Below are positions 35,374-46,910 of a stretch of 64,000 bases of DNA, piece by piece. The DNA is taken from NCBI GenBank assembly GCA_943737045.1, contig CALSFV010000222.1, positions 1,203,245-1,267,244 on the forward strand. Reading direction: 5' to 3'. Numbering within the stretch: position 1 is the stretch's first letter; every line of letters begins with the position of its first letter. The DNA is from Parapristionchus giblindavisi (Eukaryota > Nematoda > Chromadorea > Rhabditida > Diplogasteridae). The notes beneath the pieces are model-generated. The model saw only the letters and a list, made by a program, of their open reading frames with translations, did no database searches and had not been told where the DNA came from. The translations under genes and the position numbers were made by a program.

Positions 35374-36385
35374 CTGAAAATCAATAAAAAATTTAAAAAA
35401 AGGTAAAGGTACAACCCGTCATTCAAGGCACACGAAGTCCTAAGGGTGATCACTGCTAGGCCAGTGGTCTTTCAAGGCCAATTCAGTCCGTAGGGTCTAA
35501 TCTCTTCTTCGGACCTACTTCACCGCATGATCAAGTCACTACCAATTCCCCTTTCGGGCACCTTGGTGGGGCGGAGGCGGTGAAACGATCGATATACGTT
35601 AGATTAGTATATGCCAGGCAAATCAAGCAAAAAAAACGATAGGATATAAAAAATGACGTGAGATATTCGTTTAAACATGCTTAGTATAGAATATTACTAG
35701 TACAGATCGGAAAACAACCGATGGCGACACAAATTCGATTCGATTTTGAAGCGAATTGGAAGAGTTCAAATGAACGGCTGATGTAATGTAACACAAGGTA
35801 TAAACGACGTCGGTTGTTGATTTAATAGAGAACTACTCTATGCCCCCCATGAGAAGAGAAAGAGTGTAGTGTACTTTGGATCTAACACAGGGATGGGTCT
35901 CAAATTCGCGCTGTGTTTTTAACTCGCAGTATCAAAATTACTAAGTAGCCTTATGACAAGGCTACTTAGTTGGCGATGAGGACTATGATTGCCTGAGTTT
36001 CGAGAAAATAGATATTAAAAATTTGATGTATTCCACACTAACCATCCGGATGAGTTGGTGAATTCAGCCATCGATATTCAAATCACTGACCAAGGTAGCG
36101 TAGTGAATAAGGCGTTAGCGTTAACTTTTGGTTGCCAAGGGGTTCGATCCCCTTGTCGTAGATTATTTCAGATAAATTTTTATTGTCAAGATCAAACTTT
36201 CAAGATTCGTTTACAGTATTCTCTAGATCGGAAAAAAAGAAGACACATTTTATATTTATACATGTATCTATACATACATATAGTAGTCATACATACAGTA
36301 ATTATACATACACTAATTAGCATATCACAGCGCTACAGTTGGGGCCCAATATTACCGTATTCTTTCTTTATTAATCAATAATATA
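35374..36385. other. intergenic between DECR copies 2 and 3
   Basis: It contains the 5' flank of copy 2. Part of it (35640-35900) matches the 5' flank of copy 3 (41090-41400). A GC-richer block of unknown origin lies at about 35411-35588. A tRNA-like segment lies at 36092-36162 with a good T-arm (AAGGGGTTCGATCCCCTT) and a Lys-like CTTTTGG loop but no pairing acceptor stem. No protein-coding exon recognised. Confidence 0.55.
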
Positions 36386-39300
36386 TTATAGTTTGCTTTT
36401 CTTGCCGGTTCGTCCGCGAATCGTGTCTTCGATATCTTTCCACTCATCAGAAGTCATCTGCAAATAAAAAATCAATAATCGGATTACGGCAGATCGTCAA
36501 AATTATCGAAAGATACCGTATGCTTACATCGTGAAGTGCAGCTCCGGCTGAGGATCCATGGTTGAAGTGCTGTTGTCCTCCGTCAATGTCAATTATCTAC
36601 AAAGATCGATCAATAATCGATAGATTACGGTATCGTTCAATACCCACCGCTCCATTAATGTAGTTACCGTAGTCCGAACTGATGAAAGACACAAGATTGG
36701 CCAACTCTTCGAGAGCACCGACTCTGAAGAATGATAAATAGAAGAGATTGGAAATCATCTCTCAAAAAAAATTACAATTACATAAATTTATGATTTCTTA
36801 CTTTTCATTTTTTTAATTTTAAGAAATGTCTACGAAAAATTCTCTTGGGAAGTAAGAAATTAAATTTCTGATCTTCTGTTCGAATTAGTTAATTTCTTGG
36901 AACAGAACATATTGTAAGAGAATTTTCTATGTGATAAGGAGCCTCCCTGTGAGCCTTGACAGCTGTTGTTAATATCAAGCTACATCATATTAACCACAGT
37001 AAGCTAATTGATAGAGCTATGCTACCATATTCAGTACTTGAATACCGTACCTTCCTTCGGGGCACATACACGCAGCTGCTTCAACAGCTTCCTCGAATGG
37101 CATTGAGAAGAGACGACCGAATGCACCCTGAATCAGGCACAGTATATATTCATTGCCAGTGGTGGCTCTACAGTACAGCCCGGTCGTGTTTTGTACACAT
37201 TCTGCGCTGCGCTCCGCAGCGAGGCGCATTTGGACGCATCATTTATTTCCTTTGCGTATGAATATTTTTGAATTCTCAAAGTCTTAATCATGAGTTTACG
37301 TGATAAAAAGTTCTTTTAATGACTAAAGAAACTGAAACAAAATTTTTATTAATGAGAAAAAACAATTAAAAGGCAAATCACACTGGTCCGAAAATGATCA
37401 CTATTAATTTACTGGAAAGGTATACTGTAATATTGCGTATCGATCGCACGATCGCCGTAAGACCTATTTTAAAATTTACAGTACCCATCATTTTCGGACC
37501 AGTGTGATTTGCCTTTTAATTGTTTTTTCTCATTAATAAAAATTTTGTTTCAGTTTCTTTAGTCATTAAAAGAACTTTTTATCACGTAAACTCATGATTA
37601 AGACTTTGAGAATTCAAAAATATTCATACGCAAAGGAAATAAATGATGCGTCCAAATGCGCCCCGCTGCGGAGCGCAGCGCAGAATGTGTACAAAACACG
37701 ACCGGGCTGTACTGTACTGACGATGGCCAACACCTATAAGTAGGGTTCCGCAGTCTAAACCTGTCTAACCCCTGGTCTAAGTCTAACCCCTGGCGGAAAC
37801 AGCCGGCCTTTTTAATATTGTACTATGTTAATAGAGTAAAAAAGGAGGAATATGCATCCCCAGTAAGAATATGCATCCCCAGTAGAATATGCATCCCCAG
37901 TATGGTCCCCTTCCTCTAAGGGTCTTGTTCGTAAATTAGAGAACGTGTCCCATTTATTTACCCGTCTCTTGTATTATCGGTGTTTCCACACAGGTATCTT
38001 CCCCCATTATCTTGATAGATTAACATTGTTCAATCTCTCTACCCTATATCATAGACAAACAGTGATCGATATTATTTATGCTTTAAAGATTCTTCGTTGT
38101 GAAGTAGATCTTCCATCTAGCCATTTCTTTGTTTTCAAACCTACATTTGGTCGATTATCTTGTTTTGCATTTCATATTCCTGTAACTAGACGTGAAAACC
38201 TCCGTTCATCTTTTGCTGTTAGGTGTGCCCGTTTATTGACCAAATTATAAGCAAAATATGTAATAGTTAAACATGCAAATGTACTCATAAAATAGATAAT
38301 AATGAAACTAAAGTAGTTATTAGTAGAGGCGAGATTCACTGTTTCGGCCATTAGGTTCTAGACAGTGAACCTCTACCCAATGGGGTTGGCCATTACATTG
38401 TGTTACTGGTTTACCCACCCTGTTACATAGCACCCCAATCATTAAAGCTAAATTAATTTCTTGCCCTGACCTTATTGCTAAATTAGGAATTACCATCACA
38501 CCTCTTTAGTGCACTTCCTCATAGTAGACTCGATTCAATCCGATATATATTGAATCAATGCGGACTCCTCCCCCGCCAGGTCTTGCCAACCTATCTTAGA
38601 TCATGTTGATCTTTGATCTTATTAAGTCTACATATGAAGACCCGCACTCCCCTCCCACTTCTCCCTCCCCAATTCCTACCACCCACTTCCCGATTCTCCT
38701 ATTCACTTATTTATTACTCGTTTCAAATGTTGTCACATCTTTATTGGATGTATGATAAATAAATAAATAAATAAATAAATACATTTGAATGCCGTTTTCA
38801 TAATATACTTCACATTTAATATACATGTGATAAAGCTGGAAGAGATTAAGAAATACGGAAAATTTTCAACGTATTCTATTCTTGATGCCACATATTGTCG
38901 ATTCATGGGTTTTCACATCATTCGGAAAAAGAGTATCGTACCTCAGTTGGGAATGATCCTGGAGAGACAACATTGAGACGGATACCGTACTTGGCCCATT
39001 CTGTCGATAAAGACTTCGTCATGATCTCCACGCCTCCTTTGGAGATGGCCGAAGGAACGACGAAGGGAGCACCGGCTCTAAATCATTCTGATTATTGATC
39101 TGTTGCTACCGTATTTAATCAATAAATCAATAGCCGAACCTTGCATATCCTACTGTTATGCATACGATAGAGCATCCAATACCATTCTTAATGCATCGTT
39201 GACCCACTTCTTTCGTCACTCGCATCGTTCCTTTTAGAACTGAAAACAAAATGGACGAATCACAATTAAAATGACTAAACCAGAATGAGAAGCCCGGATT

Positions 39301-41028
39301 GGTGCCCCAGATTTATGGATAATATGATAGTTTCATCCGAGAATGCCCGATAACCACTTACCGATATCTACTACAGTACCCACGGCGTTGTCACTCAGAC
39401 GTTCGGTGGCCATTATAAAGTTGCCTGCAGCATTGTTGATTAGGATGTTGGGAGGTTGACCGAATCTGAAATTTTCGATTCATTGCTATTATAATAGTTA
39501 TTCATTAATACTAGTTGATCGTCATATTTGGAGCTCCGAACATTGATATTACAGCCCCGCAGAATCTCCCTTCGTGCATGTGATCCCGGGGATCCCCGGG
39601 ATCCCCCCGTGCTCCTCGAATTTTTGTGCTGTGAATATTGAATATCAGGTGTGACAATTAATACTATTGTTTTCCTCTTTACTTGAACTATTTTATCAAC
39701 GAAAATTTGGAATTTTTGAATGCATGTCAATTAAATTGTGCTAAGAAATAGAAATGACGAAAAAGTCACTTTGAGATTAATAAAGCCGAACGTTCTTCAA
39801 GATTTTCGCGCGGCATTTGCTAAAAATTAATAAATTCAATATATGTTCTCGGGCTACGTAATTGATAAAATTCCAAATTTTCTTTGATGAAATAGTTCAA
39901 GTAAAGAGAAAAACACGGCGGTTCAATGAAGAGAAATCCCTACATTTAACTTTGGCTTGAAGGCTCTTGCATTACGAAAAATCGGCAAAGTTGATTTGCA
40001 CTGGGCGGGATTCGAACCTACGAGGTTCGGATGGCTAAACAAAAGCTCTATCCACTAAGCCATCTCGGCATGTCTCGCCAATCGTAAAACTCGATGATAG
40101 GTCTAGTCAGAAGCGAGCGCCCAGATATACCGTAATCAACTTTCGCGCTGGGAGAACCTAGATGTTTTACTGCTTATCATCACTCAGTTTGCGATACTTT
40201 CTTTCTGAGGCAAGAGCTTCTTAGTTACTATCATTGAGCCGCCGTGAAAAAGAATGGTAACAATTGTCACACCTGATATTCAATATTCACAGCACAAAAA
40301 TTCGAGGAGCACGGGGGGATCCCGGGGATCCCCGGGATCACATGCACGAAGGGAGATTCTGCGGGGCTGTAGTGTGTCAACATTATTTTGGAAATGAAAC
40401 TTGCAGTGACTTTCCTTATTCCCACTGCCAAACATGCCAAAATAAGTTACTGTAAGACACCCCGGGTTACTGTATCACCGTAAATTACTGTAGCTCACTT
40501 GGCTTCGATCTGATCAAGGCATGCTCCCACAAGAGCAGCATCCTTCACATCCATCTTGAAGGGCTTGCAAATTCCTGAACGTAAAGCAAATTATTGATTG
40601 AAAGAGCGTGTTACCGTATACCTCCGGTTTTTTGACGAATCTCTTCGGCTGCTTTCTCGAGTACATCTGTGCGTCTAAATCAATATTGATTGGATAGCAC
40701 GCTAGCTACCGTATACCTGGCAGCGATTGCAACTTTGGCTCCATAGCTTGCGAACATGGTCGCGATTGCCTTGCCGATACCCGTTCCACCACCAGTGATC
40801 AGGGCAACCTGAAATTATGTGGGGTATGAAATCATGACTGATTGGATCGTGGTTTCTGTAAAGGTATTATCGATGCGGGATACTGTAACCGTTGCTCATT
40901 AGAATACTGTATCTGACTACTGTAGGATATGTCAAGTAAGAAATAAGCACCTTGTTCTTCATGGCTCCATCGCGTAGTGCGGGAGTGGTCATAGCGGGGA
41001 AGAGCTTTTCTGGGTTCTGGCAAGCCAT
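36386..41028 (-). CDS. DECR1: 2,4-dienoyl-CoA reductase, copy 3, with peroxisomal SKL terminus
   Basis: Eleven exons of the same lengths as copy 2: 41028-40951, 40808-40717, 40674-40622, 40574-40499, 39465-39362, 39239-39140, 39077-38942, 37127-37051, 36723-36648, 36596-36528, 36457-36386; 310 residues, stop TAA 36386-36388. It keeps TGGGTGIGK, NNAAGNF, Tyr165 and Lys180. It ends GKKSKL, the canonical type 1 peroxisomal targeting signal, so the enzyme should act in peroxisomes. Changes from copy 2: CITVGYAR for SISTGYAR before the catalytic Tyr, SPGSFP for SPGPFP after the active site, and CMCPEGR for TVPEGR. These could alter activity; no stop or frameshift was found. Introns are swollen by transposons (37171-37714, a LINE 3' end at about 37920-38780, and 39552-40369). 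The first two exons recur as fragments at 46.9-47.2 and 53.5-53.8 kb. Confidence 0.93.
37171..37714. mobile_element. 544-bp TA-flanked perfect-palindrome MITE in DECR intron
   Basis: Ends CAGTACAGCCCGGTCGTG and inverse, flanked by TA (37169-37170, 37715-37716). The two arms of about 265 bases are almost identical, including GCTGCGGAGCGCAGCG. A short GTACCC-type centre lies near 37.44 kb. Confidence 0.88.
37920..38780 (+). mobile_element. 3' end of a non-LTR retrotransposon (RT C-terminus)
   Basis: The open frame ending at 38250 reads LVRKLENVSHLFTRLLYYRC, HRQTVIDIIYALKILRCEVD, then VTRRENLRSSFAVRCARLL. This is the usual C-terminal region of CR1/RTE-like reverse transcriptases. About 500 bases of 3' UTR follow, ending in a (ATAA)n tail at about 38755-38780, typical of such elements. 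The catalytic RT domain and endonuclease are missing, so this is a 5'-truncated copy. Just upstream are three copies of GAATATGCATCCCCAGTA (about 37849-37900). Confidence 0.75.
39552..40369. mobile_element. TA-flanked MITE (CAGCCCCGCAG family) interrupted by a second element
   Basis: Ends CAGCCCCGCAGAATCTCCC and its inverse, flanked by TA (39550-39551, 40370-40371). The arms include GGATCCCCGGGATC stretches. The right arm is split by the 333-bp tRNA-like TIR element at 39914-40246. The ends match those of the MITE at 13334-13861. The corresponding intron of DECR copy 2 lacks it. Confidence 0.88.
39914..40246. mobile_element. 333-bp TIR element with tRNA-like segment, copy 2
   Basis: Same length and ends as 1664-1996 (CACGGCGG and CCGCCGTG). 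It is flanked by AAAAA on both sides (39909-39913, 40247-40251), consistent with a 5-bp duplication. The tRNA-like part is at 40002-40070 on the minus strand (TGGCTTAGTGGATAGAGC and GGTTCGAATCC). Confidence 0.85.
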
Positions 41029-42070
41029 CTGCAAGTTTATTTAATTCATAAAAAAATCAAACAAAAATCGATAGAAAAGTGAAGTGAGATATTCATTGAA
41101 ACTCTTTTCTCAATAGAATAGTACTAATACAGTTCGGAAAACAACCGATGGCGACATATATTATACTTTATATTTTATCTACATGCATAGGCATGCAACG
41201 ACACATGAAAAGATGATAGTGACTTCGATGTTTAGAAGGAATAAGTGAAAGAAATAAGTGAAATATTCGAATTTGAAGCGAATTGGAAGTGTTCAAAAGA
41301 ACTGCTGTGGTAATAGAATACAAGGTATAAACGACGTTGGTTGTCGATTTAACAAAGAACTACGTTGTAGCCACCTGATAAGGGAAAGAGTGTAGCGTGA
41401 ATGTAGTTTGGATCTAATCAGGGGGGGGGGGTCTGAGTTGATGACCTTACCTATCAAACATCAAACAACGGCATGTCTAGAGTAGTGGATAAGTTATCGG
41501 CGTTAACTTTTAACTGTCAGGTGTTCGATCCCCCTTGTCGCTGTTCCCTTTTGCTGATTTTCTTACATGCCAAGGTAGAGAGATTGAACTGTTTTGCAGT
41601 GATTTTGAAAGCAAGAAAAGAGCACACTTTATGCCATAAGCAAGTATGATCTTTAACAACAAAATGAGTACGCGATTCTTATTAAAGTACGTAGAAATAC
41701 AGTGTGCAGACTTAATTATTAGTGCTGATAAGACAAGGGAAATGTAACGATGCATTCTCCGAAATTTTAGAGGTACCACAATAATTCGGTCGAAGTGTAG
41801 TCATTATTTTGGTGGATAGTAAAAGTTGACCATAAAATTTGGCTACCAGACAAGCCCCACTTTTAAAGTTGAGTCAAAACTTTGGTGGCCAATAATTTGG
41901 TTGGAGGTGGGGTTATTATTTTAGACTAAAATAACAGCCCCACTTCGAACCAAATTATTGCCCCCCCCCTAAAATTGCGGAGTTATGGAGTGAGTTCCAT
42001 CTGAGTAAAATGAACTATTTAAATCTTAGGCAATAACATAAACGATAATATCTCAAATTATTTATTCTCT
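41029..42070. other. 5' flank of DECR copy 3; tRNA-like remnant and hairpin
   Basis: A tRNA-like segment at 41472-41545 (AGAGTAGTGGATAAG, B-box GTGTTCGATCC) recurs at about 47621-47690 and 54214-54283. A strong hairpin around GGGGTTATTATTTTAG and CTAAAATAACAGCCCC lies at 41892-41958, repeated in both 6.6-kb units. A poly-G run near 41421 varies between copies. No exon recognised. Confidence 0.6.
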
Positions 42071-42422
42071 TCATGGCTTATTGAGATCCTCGGCAAGCTT
42101 CGTGAAGAAACTTCTTACTACATCTTTCGATGCACGTTTACAGTCTTCAGGGTGCTTCTTACAGACCTGCACATAGATGACGTTAATTTATAAAATAGAA
42201 TATTTCTTGCAAACTATGAATTACCCTTAGCATAACATTGATCATTCCCACGACAAGTAGTTCCCCGTCCTCTTTTGAGAAGAACTCCTTATACTTCGGA
42301 TCGATAAATTCGTCAAGCCCGCTAACCATACGATTAAGCGCCTCTTCATCTTCTTGGGACATATTAAACTGAGCTGCCTCAATAAGGGCAACCAAAAGCA
42401 TGAGAACAGTGAACAGTTTCAT
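42071..42422 (-). CDS. small secreted helical protein, copy A
   Basis: Two exons, 42422-42225 and 42166-42071, phase 0, 97 residues. Residues 1-16 (MKLFTVLMLLVALIEA) are a clear signal peptide. The mature part is mostly helical and acidic (MSQEDEEALNRMVSGLDEFI, then YKEFFSKEDGELLVVGMINV). Its two cysteines lie close together in exon 2 (VCKKHPEDCKR). No family recognised; size and pattern fit nematode-specific small secreted helical proteins. The ATG follows ATTTCAG directly. A TATA box (42657-42665) and a short untranslated exon ending at a GTGAGT donor (42611) precede it, so the leader is probably cis-spliced. Relatives: 50685-51043 and 57278-57636. Confidence 0.8.
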
Positions 42423-42656
42423 CTGAAATCATGCAATGGTTAAATGGATTTGAGTATTAGTTTTACACCACTACAATGTTGAAAGCCCCTTAAAGAAAAA
42501 GAAGAGAATTTGCATCTGAACTGTAAATGAGTTCGTTTTACCAAGGAATTGATATCAAGATTAAGATTGAAGAATATTGAAATGTTTAAAAGATAATGAT
42601 AAATAACTCACATCGTTGTCCACTTGAGGAAGATACGAGTGATACATTGAGATGGT

Positions 42657-42665
42657 TCTTATAAA
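42657..42665 (-). promoter_or_regulatory. TATA box of small secreted-protein gene A
   Basis: On the minus strand TTTATAAGA lies about 45 bases before a GTGAGT donor (CAACGAT|GTGAGT) whose acceptor abuts the start codon. The same arrangement is seen at 51282-51290 and 57875-57883. Confidence 0.55.
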
Positions 42666-43065
42666 GAGAAAAAATGCATGCAAATCGGAACACGAGCTCA
42701 TTATAATTGCCGTAATTAAATCAATGACACACTAATTTAATATATAATTATTGTAAATTAGTTTAAGATTTAATTATGTTTTACAAATTAACATTCATAA
42801 TTAGACGTAACGGCCGAAACACCATGAAGCACATTACTAATTTAATTTGTTAAAGATGGGGACACTCGAGTTTTTTCATGACACTATTGTCCAGACCACA
42901 TCTCCGTGAATATCAATACAAAAACAATATCATCTAAAATTATCCCTACCACGGAATATACTAATCCGAGCTGAAAGTTCGTTGTTGCGCCAAGGAAAGT
43001 CCAGGGAAGGAGCGAATGACACTATTCCAGACTATTGAAGAAATTTAGGGAATCATAATGCTCAT

Positions 43066-45438
43066 TAGAGGTGACGAAACGAAACGGATAGTGGAATTTC
43101 GGTTGAGATAATTTGATTATCTCCGCCAGCCGAAACTCGAGATATGCTAATCACCTCCAGCCGGCTAGAGAGTGACTCTCGCCTATTCCGCTTCCATTCC
43201 GGTTCGTTCCGGCTCGTTCCGGCTCGTTCAAATGTGATTTTGAGGGCGTTTTTGCGGGGAAAACAACCAAATCGATCACAATATATAGTTTGCGTGCTTT
43301 TCAACCGTGCTGCCCATCTTCACTTATTTTTCGATCGTTTCGGAGGTTTGTATTTTGATCTACCACACTCGTGGGAGGTCAAAATATTTTGTTCCGTTTG
43401 TACTATTTTTGAAAAGGATGAATCAGCATGTTTATGTGGCGAAACAACGTAATAAATATAAACAAGACCATGCAAAATCATATCGATAACTTGAAAATAT
43501 AACGTTGTTCTGAAATTTAAAAAGAGAAACAATAATCCAACAAAACTTCTAACAAATAGTATACTATATGTTACACATGAAATCAATATACAGTGTAGGC
43601 AACAAGTCTCCGGATAATTTTACATTTTTTAATAACTTTTGATCCAGGAAAGCAATCAAGCAGGTCTTTTGAGTCAATGCACAGAATTTATTAAGGAATG
43701 CAACCATGATGTGTTGGTGATATTAAATAAGTTCATTATTGCGTAGTGATAGCGCAATCTAATTACACCTTTTTGAAAAATTTTATTTCTTTAGTCAAAA
43801 GTCATGTTCTTCTGAAACATTTTGAGAGTGGAGAACCCTGCCAGGGCTGCACGGTCAAACAATCCGGAATGGCTCCGACTTCGATTTCTAGCTGTAGCAG
43901 GGTTGCAACGTTGACCCCCAAACTTTATAACTCAGCTTCTAGATGTGCTAATGACCCGTTCTAGGTGCTAACATGATGCTAGTGGCGAGTAATGTTTATC
44001 CCATAGATTACGGTAGTCATAGGTCGTCATTTGCCCTCAGGGCATAAAATAATTTTTGTTGGGAGGACCGATTTTGAGTCCCTACCGTTCAGAGGACAGG
44101 CCTTCTAAAATTATGGTTCCTGCGCAAGCAGTTTTGCAATGTATCATATATTTATTTCCATTATTTTGGTTTAGTTCCGATTCCTTTCAGACCTGTTGCA
44201 AAAGTTATGTTGAGGTCTACTCGGTGCGCGCTCTTGTGCTTTCTCTCTCACTGCTCTAATTCCTGGGCCTCTATTGATGAAATCTCTAATTTGCAAAGCA
44301 CCTATGCATGTTGGAGATGTTCACAAAAGAGATGTTTTTTGTTGGAGATGTTTACACTATTGCTGAACTTCGATCTTTGATCTTTGGATTTTTATTTTTA
44401 CTCGCTGAAACAGAGTAGACCTCAGCATAACTTTTGCTACGGCTCTGAAAGTAATCGGAACCAAATCAAAATAAGGGAAATAAGTATATGATACATTGCA
44501 AAGCTGCTTGCGCAGGAACCATAATTTTAGAAGACCTGCCGTCTGAACGGTAGCGTCTCAAAATTAGCACACCCAACAAAAAATATTTCATGCCCCGAGG
44601 GAAAATTACGAGTTATGATTACCGTAATCTGGGGATAGACATTACTCGCCACTAGCATCATGTTAGCACTTAGCACGGGTCGTTAGCGCATCTAGAAGCT
44701 GAGTTATAAAGTTTGGGGGTCAAAGTTGCAACCCTGCTACAGCTTGAACTCGGAATCGGAGCCATTCCGGATTGTGTGACTGTGCAGCCCTAGCGGGGTT
44801 CTACACCTTTCACAATGTTTCAGAAGAAAAGGACTTTTGACTAAAGAAATAAAATTTTTCAAAAATGTGTAATCAAATATAAGCAATAATGAACTAATGT
44901 ATTTAATATGGCCAACATCACATGGTTGTATTCCTTGATAAATTCTGTACATTGACTGAAAAGGTCAGTTTGATTGATTTAGAAAATTGGAAAAATTACA
45001 TAAAATAATTTTTAAAATAATACAAATATTTTTAAAATTAATATATTATGAAATATCAAACAGCAGAGAATGCTGAAAAGGTATATCTCCATTTTCACAG
45101 CTGAGATATATCTTACCATTACTTTTATTTCGAGGTAATAGTCTTTGACCTATCTCTATTGACAACCAAAAAATTTGAGCTTATTTTCAATTTTTGTTGT
45201 TGTAAAAGCGATAGCACCGGTGGTTCCAATCGCAAGCGGAACGAACCGGAACGAACCGGAACGAGCCGGAACGAGCCGGAACAGACTCTCTCACTAGGTG
45301 AATTTGCATGAAGCCGAAACGAGAGTCAATGAGAGGTAGTTTCGCCCCGGTTTCGATAGGCTAATTGGCATTTGCCGAAACTAGACTCATTTCTCGCCCG
45401 TTTCGTGAGGCGTTCCGGTTTTCGACTCACCACCTCTA
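43066..45438. mobile_element. 2.37-kb hAT-like element with nested palindrome
   Basis: Ends TAGAGGTG and CACCTCTA, flanked by a perfect 8-bp duplication ATGCTCAT (43058-43065, 45439-45446). Subterminal tandem repeats of CCGGTTCGTTCCGGCTCGTT type occur at both ends (43195-43230 and 45235-45285), as expected for hAT transposase binding. The inside from about 43.6 to 45.0 kb is a second large palindrome with arms near 650-700 bases. No transposase was found, so it is non-autonomous. Absent from the two 6.6-kb units. Confidence 0.82.
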
Positions 45439-46395
45439 ATGCTCATGTAGAGAAGGGCTCAAAATACATCGTTGGAATCCTCTCGTCATGCCGGATCGAA
45501 CAGTCGTACTCGCTAGTGGCACAACCGTCTCCATCAAAAGTTCCATTTTCTGAACTTTTGGAAAATTTTCAAAAAAAATGATGTAGACAGCCATCTTCGA
45601 ATTTTGTCATAGGAGTCCAATTTTCATCTCACTAGCTCAACCATGGACCGAGAACGGATTGAAAAGGTGATCTTACCGTAATCCCGCCCAGGAGTTGCGG
45701 GACCACATGCACATCTTCATCAGCGAGGTCTATAACCCCTATACACACGTTTTGAGGGTATCGAAATTTTTGGCCTGTGCCAACCCTCACACAGATTTGC
45801 CCGAATCTTACGCAAACGTTCTCTCTTCTTCTGTTCCTCTCCACCCCCATTATCCCTCTCAACTCCTGTTCTTCCCTTTCCGCTCTATATCCATGGCAAC
45901 GCCTCCACATAGCAGTCCACATCTCTCGGTTTCTATGCCTTCCTCCCCCCCCACCCCCTATCTCTCTCCTTCAGCTCCGTCTCTATCTCTCTACCTTCTT
46001 TCTCTGTCTCTCACTCTCTCCATTCCTCGTTGTCTCTCTTCTCTTTCTGTTCTACCATTATCTGCATTACCTTATCCATTTCTTTCAATTTCTTCCAGTT
46101 GTATATCGATTGTTTTTAAAGGCACATTCCGAGCTAATTTGAAACTCTCCTCTCTGGCTATGCTCTCTCGTAGTCAAAGAACGCGAGAGAGTATTGCCAG
46201 AGCGGAGAGTTTCAAATTAGTTTGGGGTGGGCATTTAACCAAAATTTATTTTTTTCTTCTGACTACAACGACTGGCACTTATTTGCTTTGCTTAACTTAC
46301 ATTATATGTCTGTCTCCCATCGTTCTGGATTTTTTAAACTCCGCCTCTTTTCTAGACTCCTCCCCTTTTCCAGACTCCGCCCCTTTTCCAGATCC
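45439..46395. other. 5' region of truncated IFT140 copy A
   Basis: It contains a CT-rich, pyrimidine-biased tract (about 45830-46090) that creates false Ser/Leu-rich frames, and a TTAA MITE (46118-46238). Two short stretches that read like exons (45643-45666 and 45692-45727, MDRERIEK and ELRDHMHIFISE) join across a GT-AG pair but are too short to assign. Confidence 0.5.
46118..46238. mobile_element. TTAA palindromic MITE upstream of IFT140 start, copy A
   Basis: Same family as 31767-31867, bounded by TTAA. It lies 158 bases before the IFT140 ATG; the equivalent copies are at 52715-52830 and 59308-59423. Confidence 0.85.
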
Positions 46396-46910
46396 ATGAC
46401 TGCCGCTCTGGATGTCTTCCCGGAGGACACCGATCCTCCTCCTCCTCCGGTCACCTATGACATACTCGCCTGGTCTCATGTCTCGCCCGTCCTCGCCCTA
46501 TCATCCATCACAGCCGAAGGAGGAACCGTACAGTTCATACAGAACAATGCCAATGTCAGTTGCCTATTTCACGGTTTTGCAGCTCATGGTTGGATTTCCC
46601 GGCTCTCGTGATTCGTACTTGATCTCGGAAATTTCAGGCGTCTAATGAAGATGAACCGAACTACGGCAGAGACCGTGTGCAAGTACATATGCTCAATCTT
46701 TGATCTTTGATATTTGACCTTTCTCCTGGGGCTTGTATACTGTGTCTAGACCAGTGCCGAAACACCGATCACGTTTAATTAGGCTCAGCAATTTTTCTAT
46801 TAATTTTTACAAATTTTCTCAATATTTGATCTTTGATCTTTCCCAGGTCACTCATCTCTCGTGGGCGTACACTGCAGAGATCGTAGTAGCCGCATGGAGC
46901 GATGGAAAGA
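46396..46910 (+). pseudogene. IFT140 5' fragment, copy A
   Basis: Exons 46396-46554 and 46638-46682 are complete. Exon 3 starts at 46847 and is cut at 46910, where GCGATGGAAAGA meets antisense DECR exon 2 sequence. The open frame continues for 16 residues of foreign sequence (KNIALPIPVPPPVIRA) to a TGA at 46958. The 5' flank, MITE and first intron are the same as in the full gene, so transcription is possible, but only a short part of the WD40 domain remains. Confidence 0.88.

Noticed and set aside
36092..36162. Functional tRNA-Lys gene
   Set aside because: Good T-arm and CTTTTGG loop but no acceptor stem; diverged copies upstream of other DECR heads show it is a remnant.
40832..41023. 63-codon minus-strand frame MPEPRKALPRYDHSR, three copies
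   Set aside because: Out-of-frame reading of DECR exon 1 and its intron.
43320..43586. Frames in the hAT-like element as transposase
   Set aside because: No hAT catalytic or dimerisation motifs; the frames are short and lie in palindromic arms.
46297..46479. Minus-strand frames opposite IFT140 exon 1
   Set aside because: Shadows of the plus-strand Pro-rich exon, repeated with each IFT140 copy.
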